Positions 32,436 through 41,597 of a stretch of DNA of 51,404 bases are shown in pieces. Numbering within the stretch: the first letter of the stretch is position 1; each line of letters opens with the position of its first letter. Where the stretch lies: the NCBI GenBank assembly GCA_004028745.1, contig RAZP01000074.1, positions 1 through 51,404 on the forward strand, written 5' to 3'. A model generated the notes under the pieces. That model was not told the DNA's origin, did not search any database, and saw only the letters and a list, made by a program, of their open reading frames with translations. Both the position numbers and the translations under genes were made by a program. The stretch comes from Prosthecochloris sp. Its GTDB lineage: Bacteria; Bacteroidota; Chlorobiia; Chlorobiales; Chlorobiaceae.

Positions 32436-32606
32436 TCATCCTCTTGCCGGCTGAGGCGGCGGCGGAGGCGGCGGCGGAGGCGGTGCCGGGATTACAACTG
32501 GCTCAGGAGGCGGTGGCGCCACCACTTCTTCACAGCATCCACACCCGATAATAAACAGCATGGATGGGACAAGAAGCACTTTCGATAAGGTTTTTAGAGA
32601 TTTCAT
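32436..32606 (-). CDS. Truncated Pal paralogue: 56-aa proline-rich lipoprotein
   Basis: An ATG at 32606 with a good ribosome site (AAGGAG) opens MKSLKTLSKVLLVPSMLFII then GCGCCEEVVAPPPPEPVV, a run of ten prolines, QPARG and TGA. The signal peptide and lipobox (IIGC, Cys22) are intact and the leader closely copies Pal copy B, but the OmpA-like domain is absent. The mature peptide would be 35 residues with three cysteines in its first four positions and two polyproline runs. It is either a broken pal gene or a new small lipoprotein. The intact start, signal and ribosome site favour continued translation. It is directly downstream of tolB. Confidence 0.7.
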   Translation of the reverse strand: MKSLKTLSKVLLVPSMLFIIGCGCCEEVVAPPPPEPVVIPAPPPPPPPPPPQPARG

Positions 32607-32640
32607 ATTGCTCCTTTTTTTAGGTTAGTAGGAACTGCCT

Positions 32641-33966
32641 TCAGCGAAATGAAGACCAACAAGGTTGCATTTGTTCTCCTGCCAGCTTAAGACTCCTCTG
32701 GTTTCGGCCATCTGCATTCATGACATACAGTTTGCTACTCCCGCCCCTGTCAGAACTAAAAACAATCATGGTTCCGTCAGGCGACCAACTCGGAGCTTCG
32801 TTATGTCTTGCCCTGTATGTCAACTGTTTCAGCCCTGTTCCGTCTGCATTTATTGTAAATATATCGATTTCCCCGTTTTTTTGCATAGTAGTAAATGCAA
32901 TTTTATCATCAACAGGGGACCATGCAGGCTGAGTATTGTATTTTCCTTTGAAAGTAAGACGCTTTACTGACCCCGAATTCAGACTCTGAATAAAGATCTG
33001 AGGGTTACCATGCCGCGAAGAAACAAACGCCATTTTGCTTCCGTCCGGCGAAAAAGATGGGGAAACATCTATTCTGCTGTGCCTTGTCAGACGACGGGCA
33101 ATAGAACCGTTACTCCGCAACAGGTAAAGCTCTTGGTTACCGTCGAAAGAAAAGGTGGTTGCAAGCTCGGAGAAACCGTTTCTCCATGATGGATCGATTT
33201 TCACGCCTTTCCTGGTTACAGAAACAATCTTCTGAGTTGAGAGATCCTTAATATGAAGATTCGGCAACCCCCGGGTATATGTGAGATAAGCAAGCATACG
33301 CCCATCAGAAGACAAAGCGGGTGTGAGTGCAAGACCTTCGGTATTGGTAATCTGGGTTGCTCCGTAACCGTCAAAGTCGGCAAGATAAATTTCCTTTTTG
33401 CGACCACTTTGCGAAACGAAAGCGATTTTGCTCCCAAAGATTGACGGTTTACCGGTAAACAGCTTTACAAGATCTCCACAAAAGCTGTGTGCAATCGGCC
33501 TCAAATCATCTCTGTTGCCCTGGTAGAGTTTTCTCATCAGAAGTTTACCCGTAAGAACGTCATAGACCTCCATATCCATTTTCAGGGTCTTGCCTTTCCT
33601 CTCAAGCACTCCCCCGGCATAGACCTCAGCCCCCACTGAACTCAGAGCAGCAAAATTAATCTGCCTTTTTCCAGCCAAGTATACATCCCCCCCTGCTATG
33701 ATGTTCATCGGAGACTTTATAATGGCAAACAAGCCGGTAAAATCAAGACCACTTTTGATAACCGCATCAAGCCCCGTGGCGTATTGGCTGTTTTTACTTT
33801 TTTTAGTATCAATGGGTTTGAGCACCAGCGGAATCCTGCTCGCACCCTCCTTGGTAATCTTTATATATTCTTTTACCGACTCGGCAAAAAGCGTGGATGG
33901 AATGAAAACCAGACACCACGCGAACATGAATGCGATCCTTGAAACGGTTCTATACGGGAATTTCAT
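32641..33966 (-). CDS. tolB: Tol-Pal system beta-propeller protein TolB
   Basis: About 441 aa: signal peptide (IAFMFAWCLVFIPSTLFA), N-terminal TolB_N domain (EYIKITKEGASRIPLVLKPI), then a six-bladed beta-propeller made of PD40 repeats, visible as recurrent SPDGSKMAFVSSRHGNPQIF, WSPVDDKIAFTTMQKNGEID and WSPDGTMIVFSSDRGGSSKL. It is periplasmic and shuttles between Pal and TolA. An in-frame start at 34005 would add 13 residues ahead of the signal peptide, so ATG 33966 (MKFPYRTVSR) is preferred. Upstream is a 164-bp gap to tolA. Its tail was copied into the region downstream (see remnant). Confidence 0.95.
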   Translation of the reverse strand: MKFPYRTVSRIAFMFAWCLVFIPSTLFAESVKEYIKITKEGASRIPLVLKPIDTKKSKNSQYATGLDAVIKSGLDFTGLFAIIKSPMNIIAGGDVYLAGKRQINFAALSSVGAEVYAGGVLERKGKTLKMDMEVYDVLTGKLLMRKLYQGNRDDLRPIAHSFCGDLVKLFTGKPSIFGSKIAFVSQSGRKKEIYLADFDGYGATQITNTEGLALTPALSSDGRMLAYLTYTRGLPNLHIKDLSTQKIVSVTRKGVKIDPSWRNGFSELATTFSFDGNQELYLLRSNGSIARRLTRHSRIDVSPSFSPDGSKMAFVSSRHGNPQIFIQSLNSGSVKRLTFKGKYNTQPAWSPVDDKIAFTTMQKNGEIDIFTINADGTGLKQLTYRARHNEAPSWSPDGTMIVFSSDRGGSSKLYVMNADGRNQRSLKLAGEQMQPCWSSFR

Positions 33967-34130
33967 AGTGTAATGATGGAATGATTGTTTCCTCGATCGA
34001 CACAACTACCTTTTGTAATAATAACAACAACCTTACATAACGACAGCCAGACATATTACCCGTCTTTGTAAAGGTAAAGAACTCACAGCTTTATTTACAA
34101 GTAATTCAATTGAAATAACCAGGACACCGT

Positions 34131-34952
34131 TTATTCTATTCCCTGCGGTGTAAATACCAGTCCTATCCTCCGTGCACTGTCACCCGCCTCTTCGGGAATC
34201 GGCGGGAGAGGCGATGATTTTTCAATGGCTTTGAACGCCGTATCGTTAAAGTATTCACTCACCGATTTCTTGTCAAACGTTATGTCACTGACAGCCCCGC
34301 CGGGCTGAATGGTCAGTGCAACATAAGCCTTGATATCTCCCTTCTCCCCGATGAGTTGGGGGATAAACGACCAGTTTTGCCGGATGATCATCACGATCTC
34401 GGCAAGGTACTTTTCATAGGGACTCACAGGTGCACCATACTCGCCATCACCCAGACCGAAACTTCCGGGACCAGATCGTTTGTACAGATCGGATGGCGGC
34501 CCTTCCTGAACTTTCTGCTGCAGACGGGCAAGTGTGCGTTCAAAATCACTTGGCTGCTTCTGCCGAACTTGCTGCTCAAGCTTCTTCAGCTTGTCCTCAA
34601 CCGGGCTTTTCTTCGGCTGTTTCGGTTTCTCGGAAGTCTTTTCGGGGACTTTTTTTACAGCCTCGGGCTTTGCCGGTTCAATCGGAACCGGGGGCTGCCG
34701 AGGAGTCTGAGGTTCTTTAACAGGTTCAGGGACAGAAGGAAGCCCCTCTGTCATATCAGCATCTGAAGGAGAACCAGGTCCGGGAAGCGTTACAAGGCTT
34801 ACGTCGATAGTCTTTAACTGCAAACGGTCAAACCCGGTCAGATATTGCAGGTAAAGGCTCACGGCAATAAGCAGCACGTGCAGAAAAACAGATACGGCAA
34901 AAGCTGTGAGAAAACGGCGATCGAGCACTTTCCGCTCATCACGGTTATTCAT
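34131..34952 (-). CDS. tolA: TolA/TonB-like energy transducer
   Basis: 273 aa: one N-terminal membrane helix (LTAFAVSVFLHVLLIAVSLYL), then a Pro/Lys/Glu-rich periplasm-spanning region (PVKEPQTPRQPPVPIEPAKP, EKTSEKPKQPKKSPVEDK), a helical stretch, and a C-terminal TonB-type domain (YLAEIVMIIRQNWSFIPQL, YVALTIQPGGAVSDITF, AIEKSSPLPPIPEEA). It transmits proton-motive energy from TolQR to the outer membrane. The position between tolR and tolB supports TolA rather than TonB, although the C-terminal domain is TonB-like. It overlaps tolR by 8 bp. Confidence 0.9.
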   Translation of the reverse strand: MNNRDERKVLDRRFLTAFAVSVFLHVLLIAVSLYLQYLTGFDRLQLKTIDVSLVTLPGPGSPSDADMTEGLPSVPEPVKEPQTPRQPPVPIEPAKPEAVKKVPEKTSEKPKQPKKSPVEDKLKKLEQQVRQKQPSDFERTLARLQQKVQEGPPSDLYKRSGPGSFGLGDGEYGAPVSPYEKYLAEIVMIIRQNWSFIPQLIGEKGDIKAYVALTIQPGGAVSDITFDKKSVSEYFNDTAFKAIEKSSPLPPIPEEAGDSARRIGLVFTPQGIE

Positions 34953-35409
34953 ACTCTTCCGGATTTATAGCATCGTTAGCCGAAACACCTCCCGGCTCTG
35001 TAACCATCCCTATCTTTTCAATACCTGCGTCCCTGATCTGAGCCATAATGAACATCACAAAACCATAGGACAGCGATTTATCCGCTTTCAGATACACCTC
35101 CCCTGCAGTATTGATGTCGAGAATCTCGGGCAGCCGTTCTTTCAGTTCTTCCGGGGAAAGCTGGTATTTATTGATAAAAACCTGCCGGTTTCCATCGACG
35201 CTTACAATCAGCACTTCCGGCTCCACATCCATCTTTTCATGCGATGTCTCCGGCACCTCAACTTTCAGGCCATGTATCATCATAGGGGCCGTAACCATAA
35301 AAATAATCAGCAGTACAAGCATGACATCGACAAACGGCGTAACATTTATCTCGCTCATCAGCTTGCCCGATCCTGCCCTCCTTCCCCCCGAACCGTTACC
35401 CGAGTTCAT
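34945..35409 (-). CDS. tolR: TolR/ExbD family biopolymer transport protein
   Basis: 154 aa with one membrane helix carrying the conserved proton-path Asp in NVTPFVDVMLVLLIIFMV (Asp28 from the ATG), then a periplasmic domain (EVLIVSVDGNRQVFINKYQL, GEVYLKADKSLSYGFVM). Together with TolQ it forms the proton-driven motor of the Tol system. The frame extends to a TTG at 35415; ATG 35409 (MNSGNGSGGRR) is preferred. It overlaps tolQ by 14 bp and tolA by 8 bp, so translation of the three is coupled. Confidence 0.93.
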   Translation of the reverse strand: MNSGNGSGGRRAGSGKLMSEINVTPFVDVMLVLLIIFMVTAPMMIHGLKVEVPETSHEKMDVEPEVLIVSVDGNRQVFINKYQLSPEELKERLPEILDINTAGEVYLKADKSLSYGFVMFIMAQIRDAGIEKIGMVTEPGGVSANDAINPEEYE

Positions 35410-36058
35410 TGACAAGCGATTTTACGAATTCTCCGGAAAAATCTTCAAGATCTCTCTCTATTGAGTTAATCTGCTGAGTAAAATAGTTAAAGGCGATAAC
35501 TGCCGGAATGGCTGCTGCCAGGCCTGCCGCTGTTGCGACCAGTGCCTCCGCAATACCCGGAGCAACCGTTGCAAGCGAAGCTGACTGCGTAACCCCAATA
35601 CTCAGAAACGAATTCATGATACCCCAAACAGTACCGAAAAGACCAATAAAAGGAGCGGTATTGCCCACTGTCGCCAGAAACGGAACATACCGCAAAAGAT
35701 TTTTCGTTTCTTCGTTGACCTCGCGTCTGATTGCCCTTGCAATGCGCTCTTCGCTTTGCCTGGCATCTTTCAGGTCTCCGAGTGCACGGTACTCTATATA
35801 CCCGGCCCTGAAAACCCTTGCCAGCGAGCCGTTCCTGTAGTTTTCTGTTTCCCCGAAAACCTTGTCTATATTTGAAACCTCAAAAAAGTAATCAAGAAAA
35901 CCCCTTGACTCCGACCTTGCCTTGCCTATGTTAGCCGCTTTCATGATAATAATTGCCCAGGACAGCACGGAAAACAGCAGAAGGATAACAAGCACAAACA
36001 ACACGACCGGCCCTGTATCGGCCAGCAGAGAAAGAACCCCCGTCTTTGAATCAAACAT
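35396..36058 (-). CDS. tolQ: TolQ/ExbB family proton channel protein
   Basis: 220 aa with three membrane helices: DTGPVVLFVLVILLLFSVLS near the N-terminus and two in the second half (FLATVGNTAPFIGLFGTVWG, EALVATAAGLAAAIPAVIAF). The block GNTAPFIGLFGTVWGIMNSF and the VAPGIAEALVATAAGL motif are diagnostic of the MotA/TolQ/ExbB family. It assembles as a pentamer around TolR to use the proton gradient. It is the first gene of the Tol-Pal locus, 34 bp downstream of the DUF92 fusion gene, so that gene may be part of the same transcript. Confidence 0.94.
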   Translation of the reverse strand: MFDSKTGVLSLLADTGPVVLFVLVILLLFSVLSWAIIIMKAANIGKARSESRGFLDYFFEVSNIDKVFGETENYRNGSLARVFRAGYIEYRALGDLKDARQSEERIARAIRREVNEETKNLLRYVPFLATVGNTAPFIGLFGTVWGIMNSFLSIGVTQSASLATVAPGIAEALVATAAGLAAAIPAVIAFNYFTQQINSIERDLEDFSGEFVKSLVNELG

Positions 36059-36091
36059 AGGTTACGGAAATTTATTGTTCACGGTAAGAGG

Positions 36092-37624
36092 TCAAATGCT
36101 CTGAGAGAAGAAAAAAGCAAGTGCACAACCGGAAAGGGCACAAAGCGTATTAACCACATCATTGTTGACATAGTGATATCCTTTGATCAGTTTGTTTTTC
36201 ACCACGCTGCCGTCGCTCCGGTAGCTCTGCGTCCTCTCCGTCACTTTTTCCCTGACAGGATCATAATACTGAGCCTGGATCGTAGCACCAAAAAAACTGT
36301 CAACAAGACTTGCAAAAAGTCCGGATAACCCGATCAGCAGGAATGAATTCATAATTCCGAAATCAATGACCCACTCCACTTGCATGAGAATCGCACTTGC
36401 ACAAATAACGAGGGCTCCTGCAAATGCACCGAGCGTCCCGGGAAACGAAACCCCCCCTGACGTTCCAACCGGCACGGGTTTCATGGTGGTGATAAGTCGT
36501 GCCTTGGGATTCGGCCACATAGTACCTATCTCCGTCGCCCATGTATCAGACTGTACGGCAGCCAGTGTTCCAAGATATGCAAAAAAATATGCCGGATCAT
36601 TGGTTAAGGAATACACAATCATGACCAGCCATGCTATCCCCCCGTTGGCATAGACCTGACCGGCATCGCGCTGAGACCCCTTTTCAAAAACCAGATCAAA
36701 CTTCGCTTTCCTTTTCCTGCCGAGCTTTGACAAAACCGATGACAAGAAATAAAAAGTCAGCAGCGGAATTGTCCATTGAAGTCCTCCGACGCCAAAAATT
36801 GTCGTCCCGAGTAGAAAAGTCGCTGTGGCACCGCTGTTGTTGAGAAATTTAACCTTGAGGGAAAACAAGGCAAGCAGTAATGCGAACACGCCTCCAACAA
36901 GCAAACGCAGGAGAAGGCCGTTGTCATCCATATTGATGATGTAAAGCACATAGGAAACAGCCAGGGGGATGAAGAAATTATCAAGACCATACGAAACAAG
37001 AGCCTCCACGGCCGTCGCAATCAGCGCAAGGAGCAAGGCAAGAGCTACAAGCTGAAACCATGATGCTGCAGCCAGCCCTTCGTTAAAAACGTCCTTAAAT
37101 ACAAAGAAGCAGGCAACAAGAAGCAGAAAACTCGTTGCAAACATTGTCAGCGATCCCTCGACGGTTTTTCTGCCTTTGGTAAGGCTTTCAATGTGAACCT
37201 TCCCCAAAGAACCGCCTACAAGTGCTGCAAGAGAGTCACCAATACCGGCAACGAGTATCGCAGTCCGCATAATCCAGGCATGGCTTTCCCAAAAGAACAG
37301 CGCCAGAATGACAAAAGCAATCGGTAAAACGACAGGGCCATAGCTGGTCGGTTCTTTCTTTCCCTGAACAGTATTCCTGCTTTTGCCATGAAAGATACGA
37401 AAAAGGCCGAAATGAATACCAGCCCCATTAACAACCAAGAAAATCAGTCCCAGTAAAACCGGATAGAAATTCGTTGTGAAGCATACGGGGATAAAAAACA
37501 GAATAACCCCCAGGCTGAAGTGCAGCACTTTTCTGAGAACAAAGCCACTGATAGAAAATTTTCTGATCAGTATCTCAAAAAACAACAGAAAAAAAGTGAG
37601 CACACCCAATAACAAAAAAAACAT
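36092..37624 (-). CDS. Fused phytol/dolichol-kinase-like and DUF92 (phytyl-phosphate-kinase-like) membrane protein
   Basis: About 510 aa, almost all membrane helices. The N-terminal half (to about residue 230) has marks of CTP-dependent polyprenol kinases: LRKVLHFSLGVILFF, VGGSLGKVHIESLTKGRKTV preceded by GIGDSLAALVG, and KTVEGSLTMFATSF. This is the VTE5/DolK-type cytidylyltransferase-like fold. The C-terminal half is DUF92 (VTE6/TMEM19-type): NNSGATATFLLGTTIFGVGG, RDAGQVYANGGIAWLVM, QSDTWATEIGTMWP, GTSGGVSFPGTLGAFAGA and LVDSFFGATIQAQYYD. In plants and cyanobacteria VTE5 phosphorylates phytol and VTE6 phosphorylates phytyl phosphate, so the fusion could make phytyl diphosphate in one chain. 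Other isoprenols are possible. The frame is open to 37759, but ATG 37624 (MFFLLLGV) has AGGA ahead. Confidence 0.82.
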   Translation of the reverse strand: MFFLLLGVLTFFLLFFEILIRKFSISGFVLRKVLHFSLGVILFFIPVCFTTNFYPVLLGLIFLVVNGAGIHFGLFRIFHGKSRNTVQGKKEPTSYGPVVLPIAFVILALFFWESHAWIMRTAILVAGIGDSLAALVGGSLGKVHIESLTKGRKTVEGSLTMFATSFLLLVACFFVFKDVFNEGLAAASWFQLVALALLLALIATAVEALVSYGLDNFFIPLAVSYVLYIINMDDNGLLLRLLVGGVFALLLALFSLKVKFLNNSGATATFLLGTTIFGVGGLQWTIPLLTFYFLSSVLSKLGRKRKAKFDLVFEKGSQRDAGQVYANGGIAWLVMIVYSLTNDPAYFFAYLGTLAAVQSDTWATEIGTMWPNPKARLITTMKPVPVGTSGGVSFPGTLGAFAGALVICASAILMQVEWVIDFGIMNSFLLIGLSGLFASLVDSFFGATIQAQYYDPVREKVTERTQSYRSDGSVVKNKLIKGYHYVNNDVVNTLCALSGCALAFFFSQSI

Positions 37625-38162
37625 CGGGAGATCCTGATAAGTGTGAGCTTGCAAGCATAACATGTTGCAGAATTCCAGGTTAAAATCCTTCAAACAATTT
37701 TGGAAAGTATAATTAACGCAAAATACCATGAAAAAACAGCCACAAAATAAGCATATCACAAAAAAATTTCACTTTATTGCTGTTTGCTTCAAAAAAGATA
37801 AAACGCTATATTTGTAAAACATGTAATTGTATACCGTAGCTTATTGCTTTTTTCAATAGTTAGTTTTTCTACCTGAATGCCTGCATGTTACCAACATAGT
37901 GGCAACAGCTGCATACAAACAACATCGAGCTTGACCACTCCGCTCAGCGCCGAAAAGACTTCGTTCGGCAAAACAGCTGATATCCTCATTTGCAGGATCG
38001 GAATACTTGTGCCTGTGATTACTCTACAGGTGGGCATTCTTGTGCCCTGAAGGCTTTCCGGTCCCAAGTCCAATTTTCTTCGTTATTGCTAAAAATATGC
38101 TTTCATTGGCCTCGGGAACGGTGCTCCCAGGGGATGGATTTTTAATTACAAAAATTACCGTT
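37625..38162. other. Divergent intergenic region holding the ilv operon promoter
   Basis: About 540 bp between the divergent DUF92-fusion and ilvD genes, with no supported gene. It contains small hairpins: CGCCGAA...TTCGGC near 37950, CCTGT...ACAGG near 38015 and GGGA...TCCC near 38118. The stretch just before ilvD is open in the ilvD frame back to 38040 and would encode MLSLASGTVLPGDGFLITKI. It does not stop before ilvD, so it is not an attenuation leader peptide. No riboswitch or T-box is recognised. Regulation is not readable. Confidence 0.5.
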
Positions 38163-39854
38163 ATGAGATCTGACACTATAAAAAAAGGCTTTGAAAAAGC
38201 CCCTCACAGAAGCCTTTTGAAAGCTACCGGCGCGGTATCGTCAAACGAAGATTTTAAAAAACCGTTTATCGGTATTTGCAACTCATTTATCGAGCTTATC
38301 CCCGGTCACGCCCATCTGCAGGAACTGGGACGCATTGCAAAGGAAGAGATAAGAAAAGCAGGCGGAGTTCCTTTCGAATTCAATACCATCGGCATCTGCG
38401 ATGGCATTGCAATGGGCCATATCGGCATGCGCTACTCCCTGGCAAGCAGGGAACTGATTGCGGACAGCGTCGAGACGGTTGCACAGGCCCACCGCCTTGA
38501 CGGCCTCGTCTGTATCCCTAACTGCGACAAGATAACGCCGGGTATGATGATGGCTGCAGTTCGCATGAACATCCCGGTTATTTTTGTTTCAGGCGGACCG
38601 ATGAAAAAAGGCTGCACACCGTCAGGTGACACCGTTGATCTGATCTCGGTTTTCGAAGCTGTCGGTCGTCACAGCACCGGTGCGATCAGTGAAGAGGAAC
38701 TCGACGTCATTGAAGACCATGCCTGCCCCACGTGCGGCTCCTGTTCGGGAATGTTTACGGCTAATTCAATGAACTGCCTCTGTGAAGCGCTCGGCTTTGC
38801 CCTTCCCGGAAACGGTACGGTGCTGGCAATAGACCCTCGAAGACAGGAGCTGGTCAGGGAAGCTTCCCGGCGCATCATTGACCTGGTTGAAAAAGACACC
38901 AAACCGCGTGACATTCTTTCAAGGCAGTCGCTGCTTAACGCTTTTGCTCTCGACTTTGCTATGGGCGGAAGCACGAATACCATTCTGCACACATTGGCTA
39001 TTGCCAATGAAGCAGAGGTGCCGTTCGACTTTTCCGAGCTCAATGACCTGTCTGCCAAAACACCATATATATGCAAGGTCAGCCCCGCGACGCAGGATGT
39101 TCACATTGAGGATGTTGACCATGCCGGAGGTATTTCAGCAATACTTAAAGAGTTGTCAAAAATCAACGGCCTGCTCGATCTTTCCGCTCCGACAGTAACC
39201 GGTAAAACGCTTGGGGAAAACATTGCCGATGCCTCAATCCAGAACAACGAAGTGATCCGATCCGTTGATTCGCCTTATGCGCCTACCGGTGGGCTTGCGG
39301 TGCTTTACGGCAACCTTGCACCTGAAGGTGCCGTTGTCAAAACCGGTGCGGTCAGTCAATCAATGATGCACCACACCGGCCCCGCCAGGGTATACGAGTG
39401 CCAGGACGATGCAATCAACGGTATCATGAATGGCGATGTGGTTGCCGGTGATGTTGTGGTAATCCGTTATGAAGGCCCTAAAGGAGGTCCTGGTATGCCG
39501 GAAATGCTCTCTCCAACCAGCGCGATCATGGGACGCGGTCTCGGCGAATCCGTCGCACTCATTACCGATGGGCGTTTTTCCGGGGGGTCGAGAGGCGCCT
39601 GCGTGGGTCATGTTTCACCTGAAGCGGCCGAAAAAGGACCGATAGCAGCCCTCCGGAACGGCGATATGATTACCGTTGATATCCCGAACAGATCGATTTC
39701 GGTTGAACTGTCCGATGAGACAATTAAACAAAGACTGGAACAGGTACCTGTATTTGTCCCAAAAATCACAAAAGGCTACCTCGCACGGTACTCGGAAATG
39801 GTTACATCTGCAAATACCGGAGCGATTTTACGAAACCCTGTTTGTAAACATTAA
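38163..39854 (+). CDS. ilvD: Dihydroxy-acid dehydratase
   Basis: 563 aa from MRSDTIKKGFEKAPHRSLLK. It dehydrates dihydroxy-acids to 2-keto acids in valine and isoleucine synthesis. Iron-sulfur ligands lie in PNCDKITPGMMMAA and CPTCGSCSGMFTANSMNC, with NGTVLAIDPRRQELVREASR, AMGGSTNTILHTLAIANEA and the C-terminal SGGSRGACVGHVSPEAA motif all present. The frame extends to 38040, but those residues do not look like IlvD and the usual start is here. It is the first gene of the nine-gene ilv-leu-cimA cluster and is followed after 13 bp by ilvB. Length is normal. Confidence 0.96.
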   Translation: MRSDTIKKGFEKAPHRSLLKATGAVSSNEDFKKPFIGICNSFIELIPGHAHLQELGRIAKEEIRKAGGVPFEFNTIGICDGIAMGHIGMRYSLASRELIADSVETVAQAHRLDGLVCIPNCDKITPGMMMAAVRMNIPVIFVSGGPMKKGCTPSGDTVDLISVFEAVGRHSTGAISEEELDVIEDHACPTCGSCSGMFTANSMNCLCEALGFALPGNGTVLAIDPRRQELVREASRRIIDLVEKDTKPRDILSRQSLLNAFALDFAMGGSTNTILHTLAIANEAEVPFDFSELNDLSAKTPYICKVSPATQDVHIEDVDHAGGISAILKELSKINGLLDLSAPTVTGKTLGENIADASIQNNEVIRSVDSPYAPTGGLAVLYGNLAPEGAVVKTGAVSQSMMHHTGPARVYECQDDAINGIMNGDVVAGDVVVIRYEGPKGGPGMPEMLSPTSAIMGRGLGESVALITDGRFSGGSRGACVGHVSPEAAEKGPIAALRNGDMITVDIPNRSISVELSDETIKQRLEQVPVFVPKITKGYLARYSEMVTSANTGAILRNPVCKH

Positions 39855-39867
39855 ACAACGATAGCTC

Positions 39868-41589
39868 ATGCATACATCCGGCCAAACAATGAATGGCTCT
39901 GAAATATTCTTCGAATGCTTACGCCGTGAAAAGGTTGAATACATTTTCGGCTATCCCGGCGGAGCGCTTCTGAAAGTTTACGAAACGCTTTACGATGTCA
40001 AGGATATCAAACATGTTCTTGTCCGGCATGAACAGGGTGCTACGCACATGGCGGAAGGCTATGCCCGTGCAACCGGCAAGCCTGGTGTCGTCTTGGTCAC
40101 TTCAGGCCCTGGTGCAACCAACACGGTCACCGGAATATCCAATGCGTATATGGATTCTTCTCCTATCGTCGTCTTTACCGGTCAGGTGCCAAGCAACCTC
40201 ATCGGCAACGACGCTTTCCAGGAAGCGGATATAATCGGTATTACGCGTCCGATAACAAAACATAATTTCCTGGTCAAGGATGTCAAGGATCTGGCCATAA
40301 CGGTCAGAAAAGCGTTTTATCTGGCAACACAGGGAAGGCCCGGACCGGTTCTGGTTGATCTCCCGAAAGATGTTCTCAATTCCGAATGTGTGTTCAACTG
40401 GCCGGAAAAGATTGACATTCGTGGATTCAAGCCAACGATCAAAGGCCATGAAAACCAGATAAAAAAAGCTGCGAAGATCATTGCGAAAGCAAAAAAACCG
40501 CTGCTCTATGTCGGCGGCGGCGTCATTGCCTCGGAAGCTTCCGAAGCGCTTAGAAAACTGGCAATCGAGCAGGATATCCCGGTCACCATGACCCTTCAGG
40601 GCCTTGGAGCATTTCCCGGCAATCATCCGCTGAGCATGGGAATGCTCGGCATGCACGGTACGTTCTGGGCCAACCAAGCAGTCAACAACTGTGACCTTCT
40701 TATCTCGGTCGGGGCAAGGTTTGACGACAGGGTAACCGGCAAGATAGAGACGTTTGCAACTCATGCATACAAAATCCATAACGACATCGACCCGACCAAC
40801 ATCGATAAAAACGTCAAGGTCGACCTGCCTGTCGTCGGTGATTCCCGGCACTTTCTCGAAGGAGTCCTTAAAGCACTTCCGAAAACCAGAGAAAACCGCA
40901 AACCATGGCTCGAACAGATCGCTAAATGGCAGGAGCAGTGCCCGTTAACCTATAGCAACGACAAGGATACATTAAAAACAGAGTTTGTCATTGACGAGGT
41001 TTCCCGGCAAACGGAGGGAAAAGCAGTTGTCGCGACCGATGTCGGTCAGCATCAAATGTGGACAGCCCAGTATTACAAGTTCACCGCCCCCCGCTCGATC
41101 ATTACCAGCGGCGGACTCGGCACGATGGGCTATGGTCTCCCGGCAACCATCGGTGCCGCATTCGGTGTTCATGACAGGCCCGTCATTCTTTTCTGCGGCG
41201 ATGGCGGCTTCATGATGAATGTCCAGGAACTTGTCACGGCGGCCCATTACAAACTGCCTGTCAAGATATTCCTGATCAACAACAACTTTCTCGGCATGGT
41301 GCGCCAGTGGCAGGAGCTTTTTCACCAGGAAAAATATTCCTTCACCGATCTTCAGCACAGCAACCCTGATTTTGTCCGTGTTGCGGAAGCGTTTGGCCTC
41401 AAAGCCTTCAGCGCCAGCAACCCTTCTGAAGCGAAACATGCCATCAAGGAAGCATTGGCCTACAACGAGGGACCGGCATTGGTAGAGTTCAAGGTCATAA
41501 AAAAAGACATGGTTTTTCCTATGGTACCGGCAGGAGCATCGATCTCGGAAATGCTCTTTGACAGGCTGAATCCTAAAACAATGGTATAA
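39868..41589 (+). CDS. ilvB: Acetolactate synthase, large catalytic subunit
   Basis: 573 aa thiamine-diphosphate and FAD enzyme that condenses two pyruvates to acetolactate, or pyruvate with 2-ketobutyrate. N-terminal YIFGYPGGALLKVYETLYD with the catalytic Glu region VRHEQGATHMAEGYARATGK, GVVLVTSGPGATNTVTGI, central FAD domain (MLGMHGTFWANQAVNNCDLL, GARFDDRVTGK) and the C-terminal ThDP/Mg motif GDGGFMMNVQELVTAAHYKL with NNNFLGMVRQWQE are all present. It lies 13 bp after ilvD and 8 bp before ilvN, its regulatory partner. ATG chosen by alignment of the start with the family. Confidence 0.97.
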   Translation: MHTSGQTMNGSEIFFECLRREKVEYIFGYPGGALLKVYETLYDVKDIKHVLVRHEQGATHMAEGYARATGKPGVVLVTSGPGATNTVTGISNAYMDSSPIVVFTGQVPSNLIGNDAFQEADIIGITRPITKHNFLVKDVKDLAITVRKAFYLATQGRPGPVLVDLPKDVLNSECVFNWPEKIDIRGFKPTIKGHENQIKKAAKIIAKAKKPLLYVGGGVIASEASEALRKLAIEQDIPVTMTLQGLGAFPGNHPLSMGMLGMHGTFWANQAVNNCDLLISVGARFDDRVTGKIETFATHAYKIHNDIDPTNIDKNVKVDLPVVGDSRHFLEGVLKALPKTRENRKPWLEQIAKWQEQCPLTYSNDKDTLKTEFVIDEVSRQTEGKAVVATDVGQHQMWTAQYYKFTAPRSIITSGGLGTMGYGLPATIGAAFGVHDRPVILFCGDGGFMMNVQELVTAAHYKLPVKIFLINNNFLGMVRQWQELFHQEKYSFTDLQHSNPDFVRVAEAFGLKAFSASNPSEAKHAIKEALAYNEGPALVEFKVIKKDMVFPMVPAGASISEMLFDRLNPKTMV

Positions 41590-41597
41590 CTGAAACT

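Noticed and set aside
32331..32588. Plus-strand frame with a long arginine run
   Set aside because: It is the antisense of the polyproline codons (GGCGGC) of the truncated Pal paralogue.
38040..38162. Longer ilvD start, or a leader peptide for attenuation
   Set aside because: The upstream codons are in frame with ilvD without a stop, are not like IlvD proteins, and show no run of Ile, Val and Leu codons with a terminator/antiterminator pair.
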